A stretch of 64,000 nt of DNA from the NCBI GenBank assembly GCA_963677755.1, contig OY782506.1, forward strand, positions 2,046,001-2,110,000. Direction: 5' to 3'. Under the pieces are notes generated by a model that saw only the letters and a list, made by a program, of their open reading frames with translations, searched no databases and was not told where the DNA came from. Shown one piece after another: positions 8,768 through 17,776 of this stretch; position 1 is the first letter of the stretch, and each line of letters starts with the position of its first letter. Source of the stretch: JAIOSF01 sp963677755 (lineage in GTDB: Bacteria > Campylobacterota > Campylobacteria > Campylobacterales > Arcobacteraceae). The translations under genes and the position numbers were made by a program.

Positions 8768-10047
8768 TGGAAACTATACATATCTCTTCTCTTTTAAATC
8801 CTTTTGATATTGTTATTGACAACATAGCTTCAGATAAATCTATATCACATAGATGTGCTATGTTTAGTCTTTTATCAAACAAACCCTCAACAATCAAAAA
8901 CTATCTTCGTGGAGAAGATACAATGGATTCACTAAAAATTGCCCAAAAGCTAGGGGCAAAAGTAGAGGATGATGGAGAGATTATAACTATTACACCACCT
9001 TCAAAACTTACAGAGCCAGATGATATACTAGATTGTGGAAATGCAGGAACAGGTATGAGACTTTATGCTGGATTATTAGCTGGGATTGAAGGGAGTTTTG
9101 TACTTACAGGGGATAAATACTTAAGAAGTCGCCCTATGAAAAGAGTTGTTACCCCTTTAAGAGATATAGGAGCTTCAATTGATGGTCGAGAAAATGGAAA
9201 TAAAGCTCCCCTTCATATCCGTGGAGAAAAACTAAAATCTTTTAAATATAATAGTCCAATTGACTCTGCACAAGTTAAATCGGCTCTTATTTTAGCAGGA
9301 ATTCAAAGTGATGAGATCTCTTACTATAAAGAAAATTTACTTTCAAGAGATCATACGGAAAGAATGTTAAATGGAATGGGTGCAAATATTGCTACAAATA
9401 ATGAGGGTTTTATAGAAATTCACCCTATAAAAAAACCTCTTAAACCACTACATTTAACAGTACCCACTGATCCTTCGAGTGCATTTTTCTTTGCTGTTGC
9501 AGCAGCTATTATACCAAATAGTAAAGTTACTTTAAAAAATGTTACATTAAATCCAACACGAATAGAAGCATATAAAATATTACAACAAATGGGTGCAGAT
9601 GTTACATTTATTGAAACTGAAAACATCTATGAACCTATTGGAGATATTGTTGTAAAACACAATACACTTCAAGGTGTAACTGTTGATAAAAATATAGCTT
9701 GGCTTATAGATGAATTACCAGCTTTAAGTATTGCTATGTCAATTGCAAACGGAAAAAGTGTAGTTAAAAATGCCGAAGAATTAAGAGTAAAAGAGAGTGA
9801 TAGAATAACTGCTGTAGTAAACAATCTCAGACTTTGTGGTGTAAATTATAAGGAATTTGAAGATGGTTACGAGATAGAAGGTAATACAACTTTACAAAAA
9901 GCAACTATCAACTCAATGGGAGACCATAGAATTGCCATGAGTTTTGCAATTGCTGGATTATTATGTGGCATGGAGATTGAAGATACACAATGTATTGAAA
10001 CATCTTTTCCAAATTTTTTAGATATATTAGAGAGTTTAAGAGTATAA
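8767..10047 (+). CDS. aroA: 3-phosphoshikimate 1-carboxyvinyltransferase (EPSP synthase)
   Basis: Joins shikimate 3-phosphate with phosphoenolpyruvate, the sixth step of the shikimate pathway in the cytoplasm. 426 residues, usual length. The N-terminal DKSISHR carries the PEP/shikimate-binding Lys and Ser-Arg. GNAGTGMR corresponds to the conserved glycine-rich loop, and LRVKESDRI holds the C-terminal active-site residues. The G-N-A-G-T loop keeps Gly-Asn-Ala-Gly-Thr, which fits either sensitivity class, so I do not predict inhibitor response. The start overlaps the pheT stop (TAATG). Confidence 0.97.
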   Translation: METIHISSLLNPFDIVIDNIASDKSISHRCAMFSLLSNKPSTIKNYLRGEDTMDSLKIAQKLGAKVEDDGEIITITPPSKLTEPDDILDCGNAGTGMRLYAGLLAGIEGSFVLTGDKYLRSRPMKRVVTPLRDIGASIDGRENGNKAPLHIRGEKLKSFKYNSPIDSAQVKSALILAGIQSDEISYYKENLLSRDHTERMLNGMGANIATNNEGFIEIHPIKKPLKPLHLTVPTDPSSAFFFAVAAAIIPNSKVTLKNVTLNPTRIEAYKILQQMGADVTFIETENIYEPIGDIVVKHNTLQGVTVDKNIAWLIDELPALSIAMSIANGKSVVKNAEELRVKESDRITAVVNNLRLCGVNYKEFEDGYEIEGNTTLQKATINSMGDHRIAMSFAIAGLLCGMEIEDTQCIETSFPNFLDILESLRV

Positions 10048-10048
10048 A

Positions 10049-10873
10049 ATGGAAGTAAAACTAGCCTCATCTTATGGTTTTTGTTTTGGTGTAAAAAGAG
10101 CTATTGATATAGCACAACAACACAAAAATTCAAACACTATGGGACCACTTATCCACAATCAAAAAGAGATAGATAGACTCAAACTCGATTTTAGTGTTGG
10201 ACTGTATGAAAACCTTGATGATGTAAAAAAAGATGACACTGTCATCATAAGAACTCATGGTATTCCAAAAAATGATTTGCAAGAATTAAAACAAAAAGAT
10301 GCAAAAATCATCAATGCAACTTGTCCATTTGTTACAACTCCACAACAAATTGTAAAAAAAATGTCAAATGAAAACTACAGTATTTTAATCTTTGGCGACT
10401 ATAGTCATCCCGAAGTAAAAGGTGTAAAAAGTTATGGAGATGATGTTCATGTTGTACTTGAAGCAAATGAATTAGAAAACATAATTTTTAAATATGACAA
10501 AATAGCCTGTGTAGCACAAACAACAAGAAAAAAAGAAAAATATCTAGAAATTGTGAATAGTCTAATACTTAAAAATAAAGAGGTACGGGTATTTAATACA
10601 ATTTGTGATGCAACTTTTGAAAATCAAGATGCAGTAAGAGAACTATCAAAAGATGTTGATACTATGGTAATTATAGGTGGAAAAAACTCTTCAAATACCA
10701 AACAATTACTCTATATTGCAAAAGAAAATTGTCAAGATAGTTATCTTATAGAAGATGAAAAAGAGTTAGATGCAAGCTGGTTCCAAAATAAAAAAATTTG
10801 TGGTGTGACTGCGGGTGCTTCAACACCAGATTGGATTATTCAAAAAGTTGTAAAGCAAATAGAAAATATATAA
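10049..10873 (+). CDS. ispH: 4-hydroxy-3-methylbut-2-enyl diphosphate reductase
   Basis: Last step of the MEP pathway: reduces HMBPP to IPP and DMAPP with a [4Fe-4S] cluster. 274 residues, a short bacterial form. Cluster cysteines are visible as Cys12 in GFCFGVKRA, the Cys of NATCPFVT, and the Cys of NTICDAT. The substrate motif GVTAGASTPDW is near the C-terminus. It starts one base after the aroA stop. The ispH-rpsA order is seen in other bacteria as well, where the two are sometimes fused. Confidence 0.97.
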   Translation: MEVKLASSYGFCFGVKRAIDIAQQHKNSNTMGPLIHNQKEIDRLKLDFSVGLYENLDDVKKDDTVIIRTHGIPKNDLQELKQKDAKIINATCPFVTTPQQIVKKMSNENYSILIFGDYSHPEVKGVKSYGDDVHVVLEANELENIIFKYDKIACVAQTTRKKEKYLEIVNSLILKNKEVRVFNTICDATFENQDAVRELSKDVDTMVIIGGKNSSNTKQLLYIAKENCQDSYLIEDEKELDASWFQNKKICGVTAGASTPDWIIQKVVKQIENI

Positions 10874-10883
10874 ATTAAGGAAG

Positions 10884-10896
10884 TTTTAGCTAAAAT
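10884..10896 (+). promoter_or_regulatory. rpsA promoter -10 with overlapping palindrome
   Basis: TAAAAT at 10891-10896 is the best -10 candidate in the 56-bp ispH-rpsA gap, giving a leader of about 25-30 nt. It is overlapped by a perfect 12-bp palindrome, TTTTAGCTAAAA (10884-10895), which could be a protein-binding site or chance in A/T-rich DNA. The same core, GCTAAAAT, is found before the DUF445 gene. Confidence 0.45.
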
Positions 10897-10929
10897 AGCC
10901 CTCATTAAAATAAAAGGGTAGGCAAGCAA

Positions 10930-12585
10930 ATGAAATTTGAAGATTTTGAAATAGAAGGTGAAGACTTCGCAGCATTATTAGAGGAGAGTGAAAAAAGTAC
11001 AGAAACAAATACAGTCTCAGAAGGTGAAATAGTAATTTTAAACGATGATAGCTTTGTAGTAAGTATTGCAGGTAAAGAGGGAAGAATTCCTTTAAGTGAA
11101 ATTACTAATGCAGATGGTACAGTTAAGTACAAAGTTGGTGATAAAATTACTGTTATGATTGTAGGAACAAGAGGTGAAAATTTATCACTATCTTACAAAA
11201 AAGTTTTACAAAAAGCTAAATTTGATGAGTTTTTTGCAAAATATGGTGAAGAACCTGAAAATGTAATTGTTGAAGGTACAGTAATCTCTGTAAAACCAAG
11301 AGCTGGTTTTGTAGTACAAGATGATGAAGGTATGGAATACTTTATGCCAATGGCACAAGGATTCTTAAAAGCAGTTGGTGCTGTTGGTAAAAAAATCAAA
11401 GCAGTAGTTCTTAAAGCAAAACCAGAAACATCAAGTATCGTTATCTCAAGAAGAAAACTTATTGAAGAATCACAAAAAAACAAAGAAGAAAAAATAGCAC
11501 AACTTATGGAAAATAACGAGCCAAGAACTGGTGTAGTTAAAAAAATCACAAGTTATGGTATGTTTGTTGATTTAGGTGGAATAGATGGACTTGTAAACTA
11601 CAATGAAATTAGTTATAAAGGACCTGTAAATCCATCAGCATACTTCAAAGAAGGTGATGAGATTACAGCTATTATGAAATCTTACGATAAAGAGAAAGGT
11701 CATCTTTCATTATCAATCAAAGATGCGTTACCAAATCCATGGGAAGAGATGAAAGATGCTTTAGATGTTGGTGATACAATCACAGTTACAGTTTCTAACT
11801 TCGAATCATACGGTGCATTTGTTGATTTAGGAAATGATATTGAAGGTTTACTACATATTTCAGAAATCAGTCATAATAAAAATGTAAAAAATCCTAAAGA
11901 TTACTTAGAGATTGGTCAAGAGATTAATGTTGAAGTTATTGATTTAGATTGTGATAAAAGAAGATTAAGAGTAAGTTTAAAATCTTTACAACCAAAACCA
12001 TTTCAAACATTTATCAAAGAAAATAAAGTTGGAGATGTAGTTACAGGTACAGTTGCAACATTAACAGACTTTGGTGCATTTATAAACCTTGGTAGTGTAG
12101 ATGGACTTTTACATAACGAAGAGTCTAGCTGGGATTCTGGAAGTAAATGTAAAGATATCTATAAAAAAGGTGATGAAGTAGAAGTTAAAATCATTAAAAT
12201 TGATACAGAAAAAGAAAATATCTCTTTAAGTGTAAAAGCACTTCAAGATTCACCTGCTCAAAAATTTGAAAAAGAGCATAAAAATGGAGATATCATTAAA
12301 TCAACAATAAAAGATATTAAAGATTTCGGTATTTTTGTAAAACTTGAAGACAACCTTGATGGACTTATTAGAAAAGAAGATATGATTCAAACTGAAGAAG
12401 GTACTGAAGAGCCTAAAATTGGTGATGAAATTGAAGCTGTTGTTGTAAATATAGACAAACAAAAAAATAGAGTAAGACTATCTGTAAGAAGACTTGCTAC
12501 ACAAAAAGATAGAGATATGTTAGAATCTGTAAATGATGATTCTTCTATGACTCTTGGAGATGCTTTAGTAGGAAAGTTAAAGTAA
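10930..12585 (+). CDS. rpsA: 30S ribosomal protein S1
   Basis: Binds mRNA leaders and brings them to the 30S subunit. 551 residues, like the six-domain S1 of Proteobacteria (about 557). Six OB-type S1 repeats can be followed, the later ones marked by the recurring pattern V-x-x-x-x-x-(Y/F)-G-x-F-V-x-L and ending in LSVR or LSLK. The start ATG has AGGGTAGG 7 bases upstream. Its own promoter candidate lies in the gap after ispH. The stop codon sits in the loop of a hairpin (12573-12594). Confidence 0.97.
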   Translation: MKFEDFEIEGEDFAALLEESEKSTETNTVSEGEIVILNDDSFVVSIAGKEGRIPLSEITNADGTVKYKVGDKITVMIVGTRGENLSLSYKKVLQKAKFDEFFAKYGEEPENVIVEGTVISVKPRAGFVVQDDEGMEYFMPMAQGFLKAVGAVGKKIKAVVLKAKPETSSIVISRRKLIEESQKNKEEKIAQLMENNEPRTGVVKKITSYGMFVDLGGIDGLVNYNEISYKGPVNPSAYFKEGDEITAIMKSYDKEKGHLSLSIKDALPNPWEEMKDALDVGDTITVTVSNFESYGAFVDLGNDIEGLLHISEISHNKNVKNPKDYLEIGQEINVEVIDLDCDKRRLRVSLKSLQPKPFQTFIKENKVGDVVTGTVATLTDFGAFINLGSVDGLLHNEESSWDSGSKCKDIYKKGDEVEVKIIKIDTEKENISLSVKALQDSPAQKFEKEHKNGDIIKSTIKDIKDFGIFVKLEDNLDGLIRKEDMIQTEEGTEEPKIGDEIEAVVVNIDKQKNRVRLSVRRLATQKDRDMLESVNDDSSMTLGDALVGKLK

Positions 12586-12594
12586 TTTAACTTT
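12573..12594 (+). terminator. hairpin at the rpsA 3' end (weak terminator or processing hairpin)
   Basis: AAAGTTAAA and TTTAACTTT form a perfect 9-bp stem closed by GTAA, which is a GNRA-type tetraloop and includes the rpsA stop codon. The stem is A/T-rich (one G:C pair per arm) and no T-run follows at once; the nearest is at 12605-12609. It may be a partial terminator lowering serA transcription, or a 3'-end stabiliser. Confidence 0.45.
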
Positions 12595-12619
12595 ATCTAC
12601 TAAATTTTTGGAGAAAATA

Positions 12620-14206
12620 ATGAATAAACCTACAATAGTAGTATGTGATCATATTCACGAAAGTGGATTAGACATATTAAAGAATACTAGTGATATAAAT
12701 TATGTATATGCTGCAGATATCGATAAAACTGCCCTTTTAGATGTTATCAAAGATGCTGATGTATGTATCACTAGAAGTTCAACAGATGTTGATGAAAAAT
12801 TTTTAAATGCAGCTGAAAATTTAAAAGCAGTTGTACGAGCTGGTGTTGGTGTTGATAATGTAGATCTAGATGGTTGTAGCAAAAGAGGTATTATTGCTAT
12901 GAATGTGCCAACTGCAAATACTTTAGCAGCAACAGAACTTACTATGACACACTTACTTTCTTGTATGAGAAAAATGCCATATGCTCATTCTCAACTTAAA
13001 GATCAAAGAGTTTGGAAAAGAGAAGATTGGTATGGACAAGAACTTTATGGTAAAAAAATTGGTGTTATTGGTTTTGGTAATATAGGTCATAGAGTAGCCC
13101 TTAGATGTAAAGGTTTTGAGATGGATGTTGTAACATATGACCCATACATCGCATCTTCAAAAGCAACAGATTTAGGGATTGAATATACAACAAACTTTGA
13201 TGATATTTTAGCTTGTGATATTATTACAATACATACACCAAAAAATGCAGAAACATTAAATATGATTGATGAGAAAGAGATTGCAAAGATGAAAGATGGT
13301 GTTATTCTTATCAACTGTGCAAGAGGTGGATTATATAATGAAGAAGCACTTGTTAATAATTTAAAATCTGGTAAAATTGCTATGGCAGGTATTGATGTAT
13401 TCAATAAAGAGCCAGCGACTGACCATCCATTACTTGATTTAAATAATGTAACAGTTACAGCACATCTTGGTGCAAATACTGTTGAGTCACAATTTAAAAT
13501 TGCAACTCAAGCTGCAAATAATGCGATTAAATCAGCTCGGGGTATTGGATATCCTCATGCTTTAAATCTTCCAATAGATGAAACTAAGATACCTTCATTT
13601 GTAAAACCTTATTTAGAGCTTACTCAAAAAATGGCTTTTTTAATTGCACAGATGGATAAAAATGCTATTGAATCAATTAAACTTGAAGCTGAAGGTGAAA
13701 TTGCTGAATACTTAGAAAGTTTAGAAACTTTTGCAATTGTTGGAGCATTGACACATAGTCTGTCAAATGAAAAAATCAATTATGTAAATGCTACATTTGT
13801 TGCAAATGAAAGAGGGATTAAAGTTGATTCTTCTGTTCATTCAAATACTAGTGCATTTAAAAACCAAGTTACAGTAAAAATAACTACAACACATGGTGTA
13901 AATAGTACAAGTGGTACAATTTTTGATGAAGATGTTCAAAGAATTATTAAAATAAATGATTATTTAATGGATATTGAACCATCTGGAAAAATGATTTTAC
14001 TTTCAAACTCTGATGTTCCAGGTGTAATTGGTGAAGTTGGTCAAATTTTAGGCAACGAATCAATAAATATTGCAGACTTCAGACTTGGTCGTAGTAAAAA
14101 TGGTGCATTAGCTGTAATCTTAGTTGATGAAGATGTATCAAATGAACTTTTAACTAAATTACAAAATATAGAAGCAGCTCGTTCTGTTTCATATGCTCAA
14201 ATTTAA
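12620..14206 (+). CDS. serA: D-3-phosphoglycerate dehydrogenase
   Basis: Oxidises 3-phosphoglycerate with NAD in the first step of serine synthesis. I use ATG 12620 (528 residues), because GGAG lies at 12610-12613, whereas the upstream TTG at 12608 overlaps that ribosome site. Domains in order: substrate-binding half, NAD Rossmann fold with GFGNIG near residue 147, the catalytic His in TAHLGANT, an intervening ASB domain (about 325-450), and a C-terminal ACT domain (about 455-528; SNSDVPGVIG). The long form with ASB and ACT is the usual type here; ACT implies serine feedback. Confidence 0.96.
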   Translation: MNKPTIVVCDHIHESGLDILKNTSDINYVYAADIDKTALLDVIKDADVCITRSSTDVDEKFLNAAENLKAVVRAGVGVDNVDLDGCSKRGIIAMNVPTANTLAATELTMTHLLSCMRKMPYAHSQLKDQRVWKREDWYGQELYGKKIGVIGFGNIGHRVALRCKGFEMDVVTYDPYIASSKATDLGIEYTTNFDDILACDIITIHTPKNAETLNMIDEKEIAKMKDGVILINCARGGLYNEEALVNNLKSGKIAMAGIDVFNKEPATDHPLLDLNNVTVTAHLGANTVESQFKIATQAANNAIKSARGIGYPHALNLPIDETKIPSFVKPYLELTQKMAFLIAQMDKNAIESIKLEAEGEIAEYLESLETFAIVGALTHSLSNEKINYVNATFVANERGIKVDSSVHSNTSAFKNQVTVKITTTHGVNSTSGTIFDEDVQRIIKINDYLMDIEPSGKMILLSNSDVPGVIGEVGQILGNESINIADFRLGRSKNGALAVILVDEDVSNELLTKLQNIEAARSVSYAQI

Positions 14207-14215
14207 GGAAATAAT

Positions 14216-14776
14216 ATGGCATTAGGAATGGGAGACTTAAAAAAAGGTCTTAAAATAGAAGTAGATGGTATTCCATATAAAATCACTGATTATGCTCATG
14301 TAAAACCTGGAAAAGGTGCAGCATTTGTAAGATGTAAAATCAAAAATTACCTTAATGGTAAAACTATTGAAAAAACATTTCATGCAGGTGATAAATTTGA
14401 AACACCAGATTTACAACAAAAAACTATGCAATACCTTTATGATGACGGTGAAATGATGCAATTTATGGATACTGATACTTATGAACAAATTGGTCTTTCT
14501 TATGATCAAGTTGGGGAAACTGAAAAGTGGATTATTGACGGTATGAATGTTGATATGATGTTTTTTAAAGGGGAAGCAATTACTGTTGAACCACCTGCAA
14601 CAGTTGAGATGAAAATAGTTGAAACACCACCTAACTTTAAAGGTGATTCTCAAGGTGGTAAAAAACCTGCTACTTTAGAGTGTGGTGCTGTGGTTCAAAT
14701 CCCTTTTCATCTACTTGAAGGTGATATCATCAAATGTGATACTGCCAAAGCAGAATACCTAGAAAAGGTTAAGTAA
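14216..14776 (+). CDS. efp: translation elongation factor P
   Basis: Relieves ribosome stalling at polyproline. 186 residues, usual length. The KOW-like N-domain carries the loop VKPGKGAAF with Lys33 at the tip, the position that is beta-lysylated in bacteria using EpmA/EpmB; neither modification gene is in the window. Two OB domains follow. The start ATG 14216 has AGGAA just upstream; a second Met at codon 5 is possible but less likely. A strong terminator follows the stop. Confidence 0.97.
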   Translation: MALGMGDLKKGLKIEVDGIPYKITDYAHVKPGKGAAFVRCKIKNYLNGKTIEKTFHAGDKFETPDLQQKTMQYLYDDGEMMQFMDTDTYEQIGLSYDQVGETEKWIIDGMNVDMMFFKGEAITVEPPATVEMKIVETPPNFKGDSQGGKKPATLECGAVVQIPFHLLEGDIIKCDTAKAEYLEKVK

Positions 14777-14777
14777 T

Positions 14778-14815
14778 GAACTTTTCGTCGATTATCGGCG
14801 AATAAGTTCCTTTTT
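14778..14815 (+). terminator. rho-independent terminator after efp
   Basis: GAACTT (14778-14783) pairs with AAGTTC (14804-14809), and the inner arms TTCGTCGAT and ATCGGCGAA add nine pairs including one G-U, with a single bulged T. The hairpin is followed by C and TTTTT (14811-14815). It begins two bases after the efp stop. This is the best terminator in the window and ends the pheS-efp stretch. Confidence 0.85.
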
Positions 14816-14925
14816 CATCAGTCACATATTGACATATGTTCCCTCTTCAAAAGAATCTTCTTCTTGATACTCAACAAGAATTTCATCACTTAACTTAATT
14901 TTAGACTTTATTATAGGAAGAGCAA

Positions 14926-15558
14926 ATGCAACAAAAAGAACTTATTATATTTGATATGGATGGAACACTTATAGATAGTGGTGATGTTATTACAAATACT
15001 ATTAACTTTGTAAGGGGTCATTTAGGACTAGAAAAGATTGAAAAGCATATTATGCTAGAACAACTCAATAATCCAGATATAAACTCTTCTGAGTACTTCT
15101 ACGGTACAAAAGAATTTACTCCAGAACAAACTGAACTTTTTACAGACTATTATAATATAAATTGTGTAAAAGATATAAAGCTTTATGAGGGGATAGAGGA
15201 GTTATTAAACTCATTAGAAAAAGATTTTAAACTCACTATTGCGACAAATGCTTCAAGAGATTTTGCTGTAAAAATGATAAAACATCTTAATATAGATAAA
15301 TATTTTGATATTGTCATAGGTGCTTCTTGTGTAAAAAATCCAAAACCACATCCTGATATGGTTTTAAAAACATTAAATGATTTACAAATTAAATATCATA
15401 AATCCATCTTGGTGGGAGATAGTTTAAAAGATATGCAAGCTGCAAAAGCAGCTAATGTTGATAGCATATTAGTTGACTGGGGATTTAGTAGTTATGAGAA
15501 TCATAACACTATACGAAACTCAAATGAATTGTATGAGAAGTTACATAGCTTCAAATAA
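14926..15558 (+). CDS. HAD-superfamily phosphatase (phosphoglycolate phosphatase-like)
   Basis: 210 residues. HAD motif I is FDMDGTLIDSG with nucleophile Asp10 and general acid Asp12. Motif II is IATNAS, and motif III/IV is KPHPD followed by VGDSLKDMQAAKAA. A small helical cap sits between motifs I and II (subfamily IA). Phosphoglycolate is the best guess, but pyrophosphate or nucleotide monophosphates are possible. It has GGAAGAG before the ATG and lies alone after the efp terminator, converging on cheW 5 bp away. Confidence 0.9.
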   Translation: MQQKELIIFDMDGTLIDSGDVITNTINFVRGHLGLEKIEKHIMLEQLNNPDINSSEYFYGTKEFTPEQTELFTDYYNINCVKDIKLYEGIEELLNSLEKDFKLTIATNASRDFAVKMIKHLNIDKYFDIVIGASCVKNPKPHPDMVLKTLNDLQIKYHKSILVGDSLKDMQAAKAANVDSILVDWGFSSYENHNTIRNSNELYEKLHSFK

Positions 15559-15563
15559 TTTAT

Positions 15564-16037
15564 TTAAGCTTTTAACTCCTCTTTATGTACAACATTTTCT
15601 ACATCCATAATAACTAACATTTGATTATTTTCAAGTCGTACAAAACCTTTTAAGTATTTTGCTGGAATTCCAGAACCCATATCAGATACAGGATATAAAG
15701 AAGCAGAATCAAGTTTTTGTACATCATCTACTTTATCAACAACTAAACCTAACATTCTGTTATCATTAGTTATAACAGCAATTACTGCTGTGTTTTCATT
15801 GTATTCTATTTTACCAGTATTAAATTTTATTCTTATATCTAAAATTGGTACAACTTCACCTCTTAAGTTAATAAGACCTTTTACCCAATCTTTTGTATTT
15901 GGTAAAATAGTTATTAATTCTGGATAAGTCAAAATTTCTCTAATTTTAGGCAACTCAACTGCATATTTCATCTCTCCTAAAATAAATGTCATATACTCAT
16001 CTGAATTCATACTATTAAACTGTTTTTCTTTTGCCAT
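15564..16037 (-). CDS. cheW: CheW-type chemotaxis coupling protein
   Basis: Couples chemoreceptors to CheA kinase. 157 residues, the length of a single CheW domain. Diagnostic stretches are FILGEMKYAVEL near the N-terminus, WVKGLINLRGEVVPILDIR in the middle, and VDKVDDVQ later. CheA is not in this window. It has its own -10 candidate and sits downstream of a PAS-domain gene and near a chemoreceptor, so it may serve those receptors in addition to, or instead of, the main chemotaxis cluster. Confidence 0.95.
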   Translation of the reverse strand: MAKEKQFNSMNSDEYMTFILGEMKYAVELPKIREILTYPELITILPNTKDWVKGLINLRGEVVPILDIRIKFNTGKIEYNENTAVIAVITNDNRMLGLVVDKVDDVQKLDSASLYPVSDMGSGIPAKYLKGFVRLENNQMLVIMDVENVVHKEELKA

Positions 16038-16064
16038 TTTAATTTCCCCTATTTTAATTATTGT

Positions 16065-16070
16065 ATTATA
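16065..16070 (-). promoter_or_regulatory. -10 box (TATAAT) for cheW
   Basis: Perfect TATAAT on the minus strand, 28 bp before the cheW ATG and directly after the stop of the PAS gene. The ribosome site AGGGGAAA lies between them. Confidence 0.55.
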
Positions 16071-16463
16071 CTATTCGTTAGCTTTCCATTGCTTGTATAA
16101 AGCTTCATGTTCAGCAATCTCTTCACGACTAGGTTTTCTTCTACAAGATAAGTAACCTTTACTTCCATCACAACTTTCAAATGGAAATACTGTAGCAAAT
16201 ACCCAATAGTATCCACCATCTTGTGTGGCATTCTTTACATATCCTGTCCATACATTTCCAGATTTTACTGTATCCCACAGTGATTTAAATGCAACTTTTG
16301 GCATATCTTTATGTCTTATCATATTATGTGGTTTATCTATTAGTTCTTCTAGAGTATATCCTGCTATCTTACAAAAGTCATCATTTGCAAATTTGATTAT
16401 CCCTTTCTCATCTGTTTCACTTACAAGGAATGCAAAATCATCTAATACTGTTTCTCCTGCCAT
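16071..16463 (-). CDS. single-PAS-domain energy-taxis protein (CetB/Aer-PAS-like)
   Basis: 130 residues made almost entirely of one PAS domain. It matches the Aer/CetB type: DEKGIIKFANDDFCKIAGY, then the helix NMIRHKDMPKVAF, then WVFATVFPF. In this family the PAS binds FAD and reports redox state. In Campylobacter, CetB signals through the separate membrane protein CetA. No CetA partner is in the window. cheW lies downstream. Much of the motif core is shared with the first PAS of the histidine kinase at 20434-22191. Confidence 0.85.
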   Translation of the reverse strand: MAGETVLDDFAFLVSETDEKGIIKFANDDFCKIAGYTLEELIDKPHNMIRHKDMPKVAFKSLWDTVKSGNVWTGYVKNATQDGGYYWVFATVFPFESCDGSKGYLSCRRKPSREEIAEHEALYKQWKANE

Positions 16464-16521
16464 CTTTATCCCTTTTTAGTTAAAGTCTACTATCAATTTT
16501 AAACAAACAATAACTTACTGA

Positions 16522-16527
16522 ATTATA
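16522..16527 (-). promoter_or_regulatory. -10 box (TATAAT) for the PAS gene
   Basis: Perfect minus-strand TATAAT in the 95-bp gap between xseA and the PAS gene, giving a leader of about 50 nt. An AAAAGGGAT ribosome site precedes the ATG. Confidence 0.55.
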
Positions 16528-16558
16528 TCCATTTTTATGTAGTTTATCTATTTTTATC

Positions 16559-17776
16559 TTAAGTCTCAATAACTTTTTTATCAATAACTTCACACTTAAC
16601 AACACTTTTTGAACTTTCTAAAGAGATTACATCACTTACTTTTAAATTCATAATATCTATAATCTTATTATCTTTTGTTAATTGTACAAAACCTTTTTTA
16701 TCTTTTGTTTTAGGGTCATTAATCAAAAAACTATTTTGTAACCTATTTATATCGTCTTTTTTTACTTTAAGAACTTGTGAATACACTCCATTAAATTGTT
16801 GTTTTAGTTGTTGTATATTTGCCTGAACAAACTCAAATCTTTTTTCTAAAGAGTGTTGTTCAAAACTAATTTTGATATGTTTTAAATATTGTTCTTTTTG
16901 ATATAAAATAGTTTTTAATTTTTGATTAAAATTATTAAATATAGTGTCTGTATATATTCTTAATTCATTTATATCAGGAGTTGCTATCTCTATGGCATTT
17001 GAAGGTGTACTAGCACGGATATCTGCTACAAAATCAGAGATTACAAAATCACTTTCATGACCAACAGCACTTATTATTGGTGTAGTTACAGAAAAAATAG
17101 CATCTGCTACAATCTCTTCGTTAAAAGCCCATAAATCTTCTATACTTCCTCCACCACGACCTACTATTATTAAATTTTTACTATTTAAGTTAGAATTTTC
17201 TATTGCAAGAGCATCTGCTTTTTGTAAAGCACTTACAATACTCTCTTTTGCACCCTCACCTTGTACAAGAGTTGGTATAAGTATCATTTTAGCTAATGGA
17301 TATCTATGCGTCAATACTTTTTTCATATCTTCAATAGCAGCACCTGTATTTGAGGTAATAACATAAATTTCATCGGGAAATCTTGGGAGTTCTTTTTTTA
17401 TTGATTTATCAAAATAGCCTTTTATTTGCAATTTTGTTTTTAATTGTTCATAGGCTAATGCTAAAGCCCCAACTCCTGATGGTTCAATCTTTTGACAAAG
17501 AAGTTGATAATTTCCTCTAGGGGTATAAACAGTTATATTTCCACTTATTACAACTTTTGCACCAACTTCTAACCGAAACTTTAAATACTGTGCATTTCCA
17601 CGAAACATAACACAAGAGATATTTGATTTATTATCTTTTATACTAAAATAGATATGTCCACTACTATGATAAGTAAGATTTGAAATCTCACCCTCAACAT
17701 ATACAGAACTAAGTGTAGTTTCTAGTACACTTTTAATTTGTTCATTTAAACTAGAAACACTAAGAGGCGATTGCAT
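16559..17776 (-). CDS. xseA: exodeoxyribonuclease VII large subunit
   Basis: Catalytic subunit of the single-strand-specific exonuclease ExoVII. 405 residues, somewhat shorter than the E. coli protein (about 455). An N-terminal OB fold (about 1-100) contains VEGEISN and GHIYFSIKD. The catalytic domain has PTLVQGEGA, GRGGGSIEDLWAFNEE and SAVGHESDF, followed by a coiled-coil C-terminus. The small subunit xseB is not adjacent. The start overlaps the ubiE stop by one base. Confidence 0.95.
   Translation of the reverse strand: MQSPLSVSSLNEQIKSVLETTLSSVYVEGEISNLTYHSSGHIYFSIKDNKSNISCVMFRGNAQYLKFRLEVGAKVVISGNITVYTPRGNYQLLCQKIEPSGVGALALAYEQLKTKLQIKGYFDKSIKKELPRFPDEIYVITSNTGAAIEDMKKVLTHRYPLAKMILIPTLVQGEGAKESIVSALQKADALAIENSNLNSKNLIIVGRGGGSIEDLWAFNEEIVADAIFSVTTPIISAVGHESDFVISDFVADIRASTPSNAIEIATPDINELRIYTDTIFNNFNQKLKTILYQKEQYLKHIKISFEQHSLEKRFEFVQANIQQLKQQFNGVYSQVLKVKKDDINRLQNSFLINDPKTKDKKGFVQLTKDNKIIDIMNLKVSDVISLESSKSVVKCEVIDKKVIET

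Noticed and set aside
14824..14839. Inverted repeat ACATAT-TGAC-ATATGT after the efp terminator
   Set aside because: A 6-bp A/T-rich dyad is expected by chance, and no promoter element is placed sensibly beside it.
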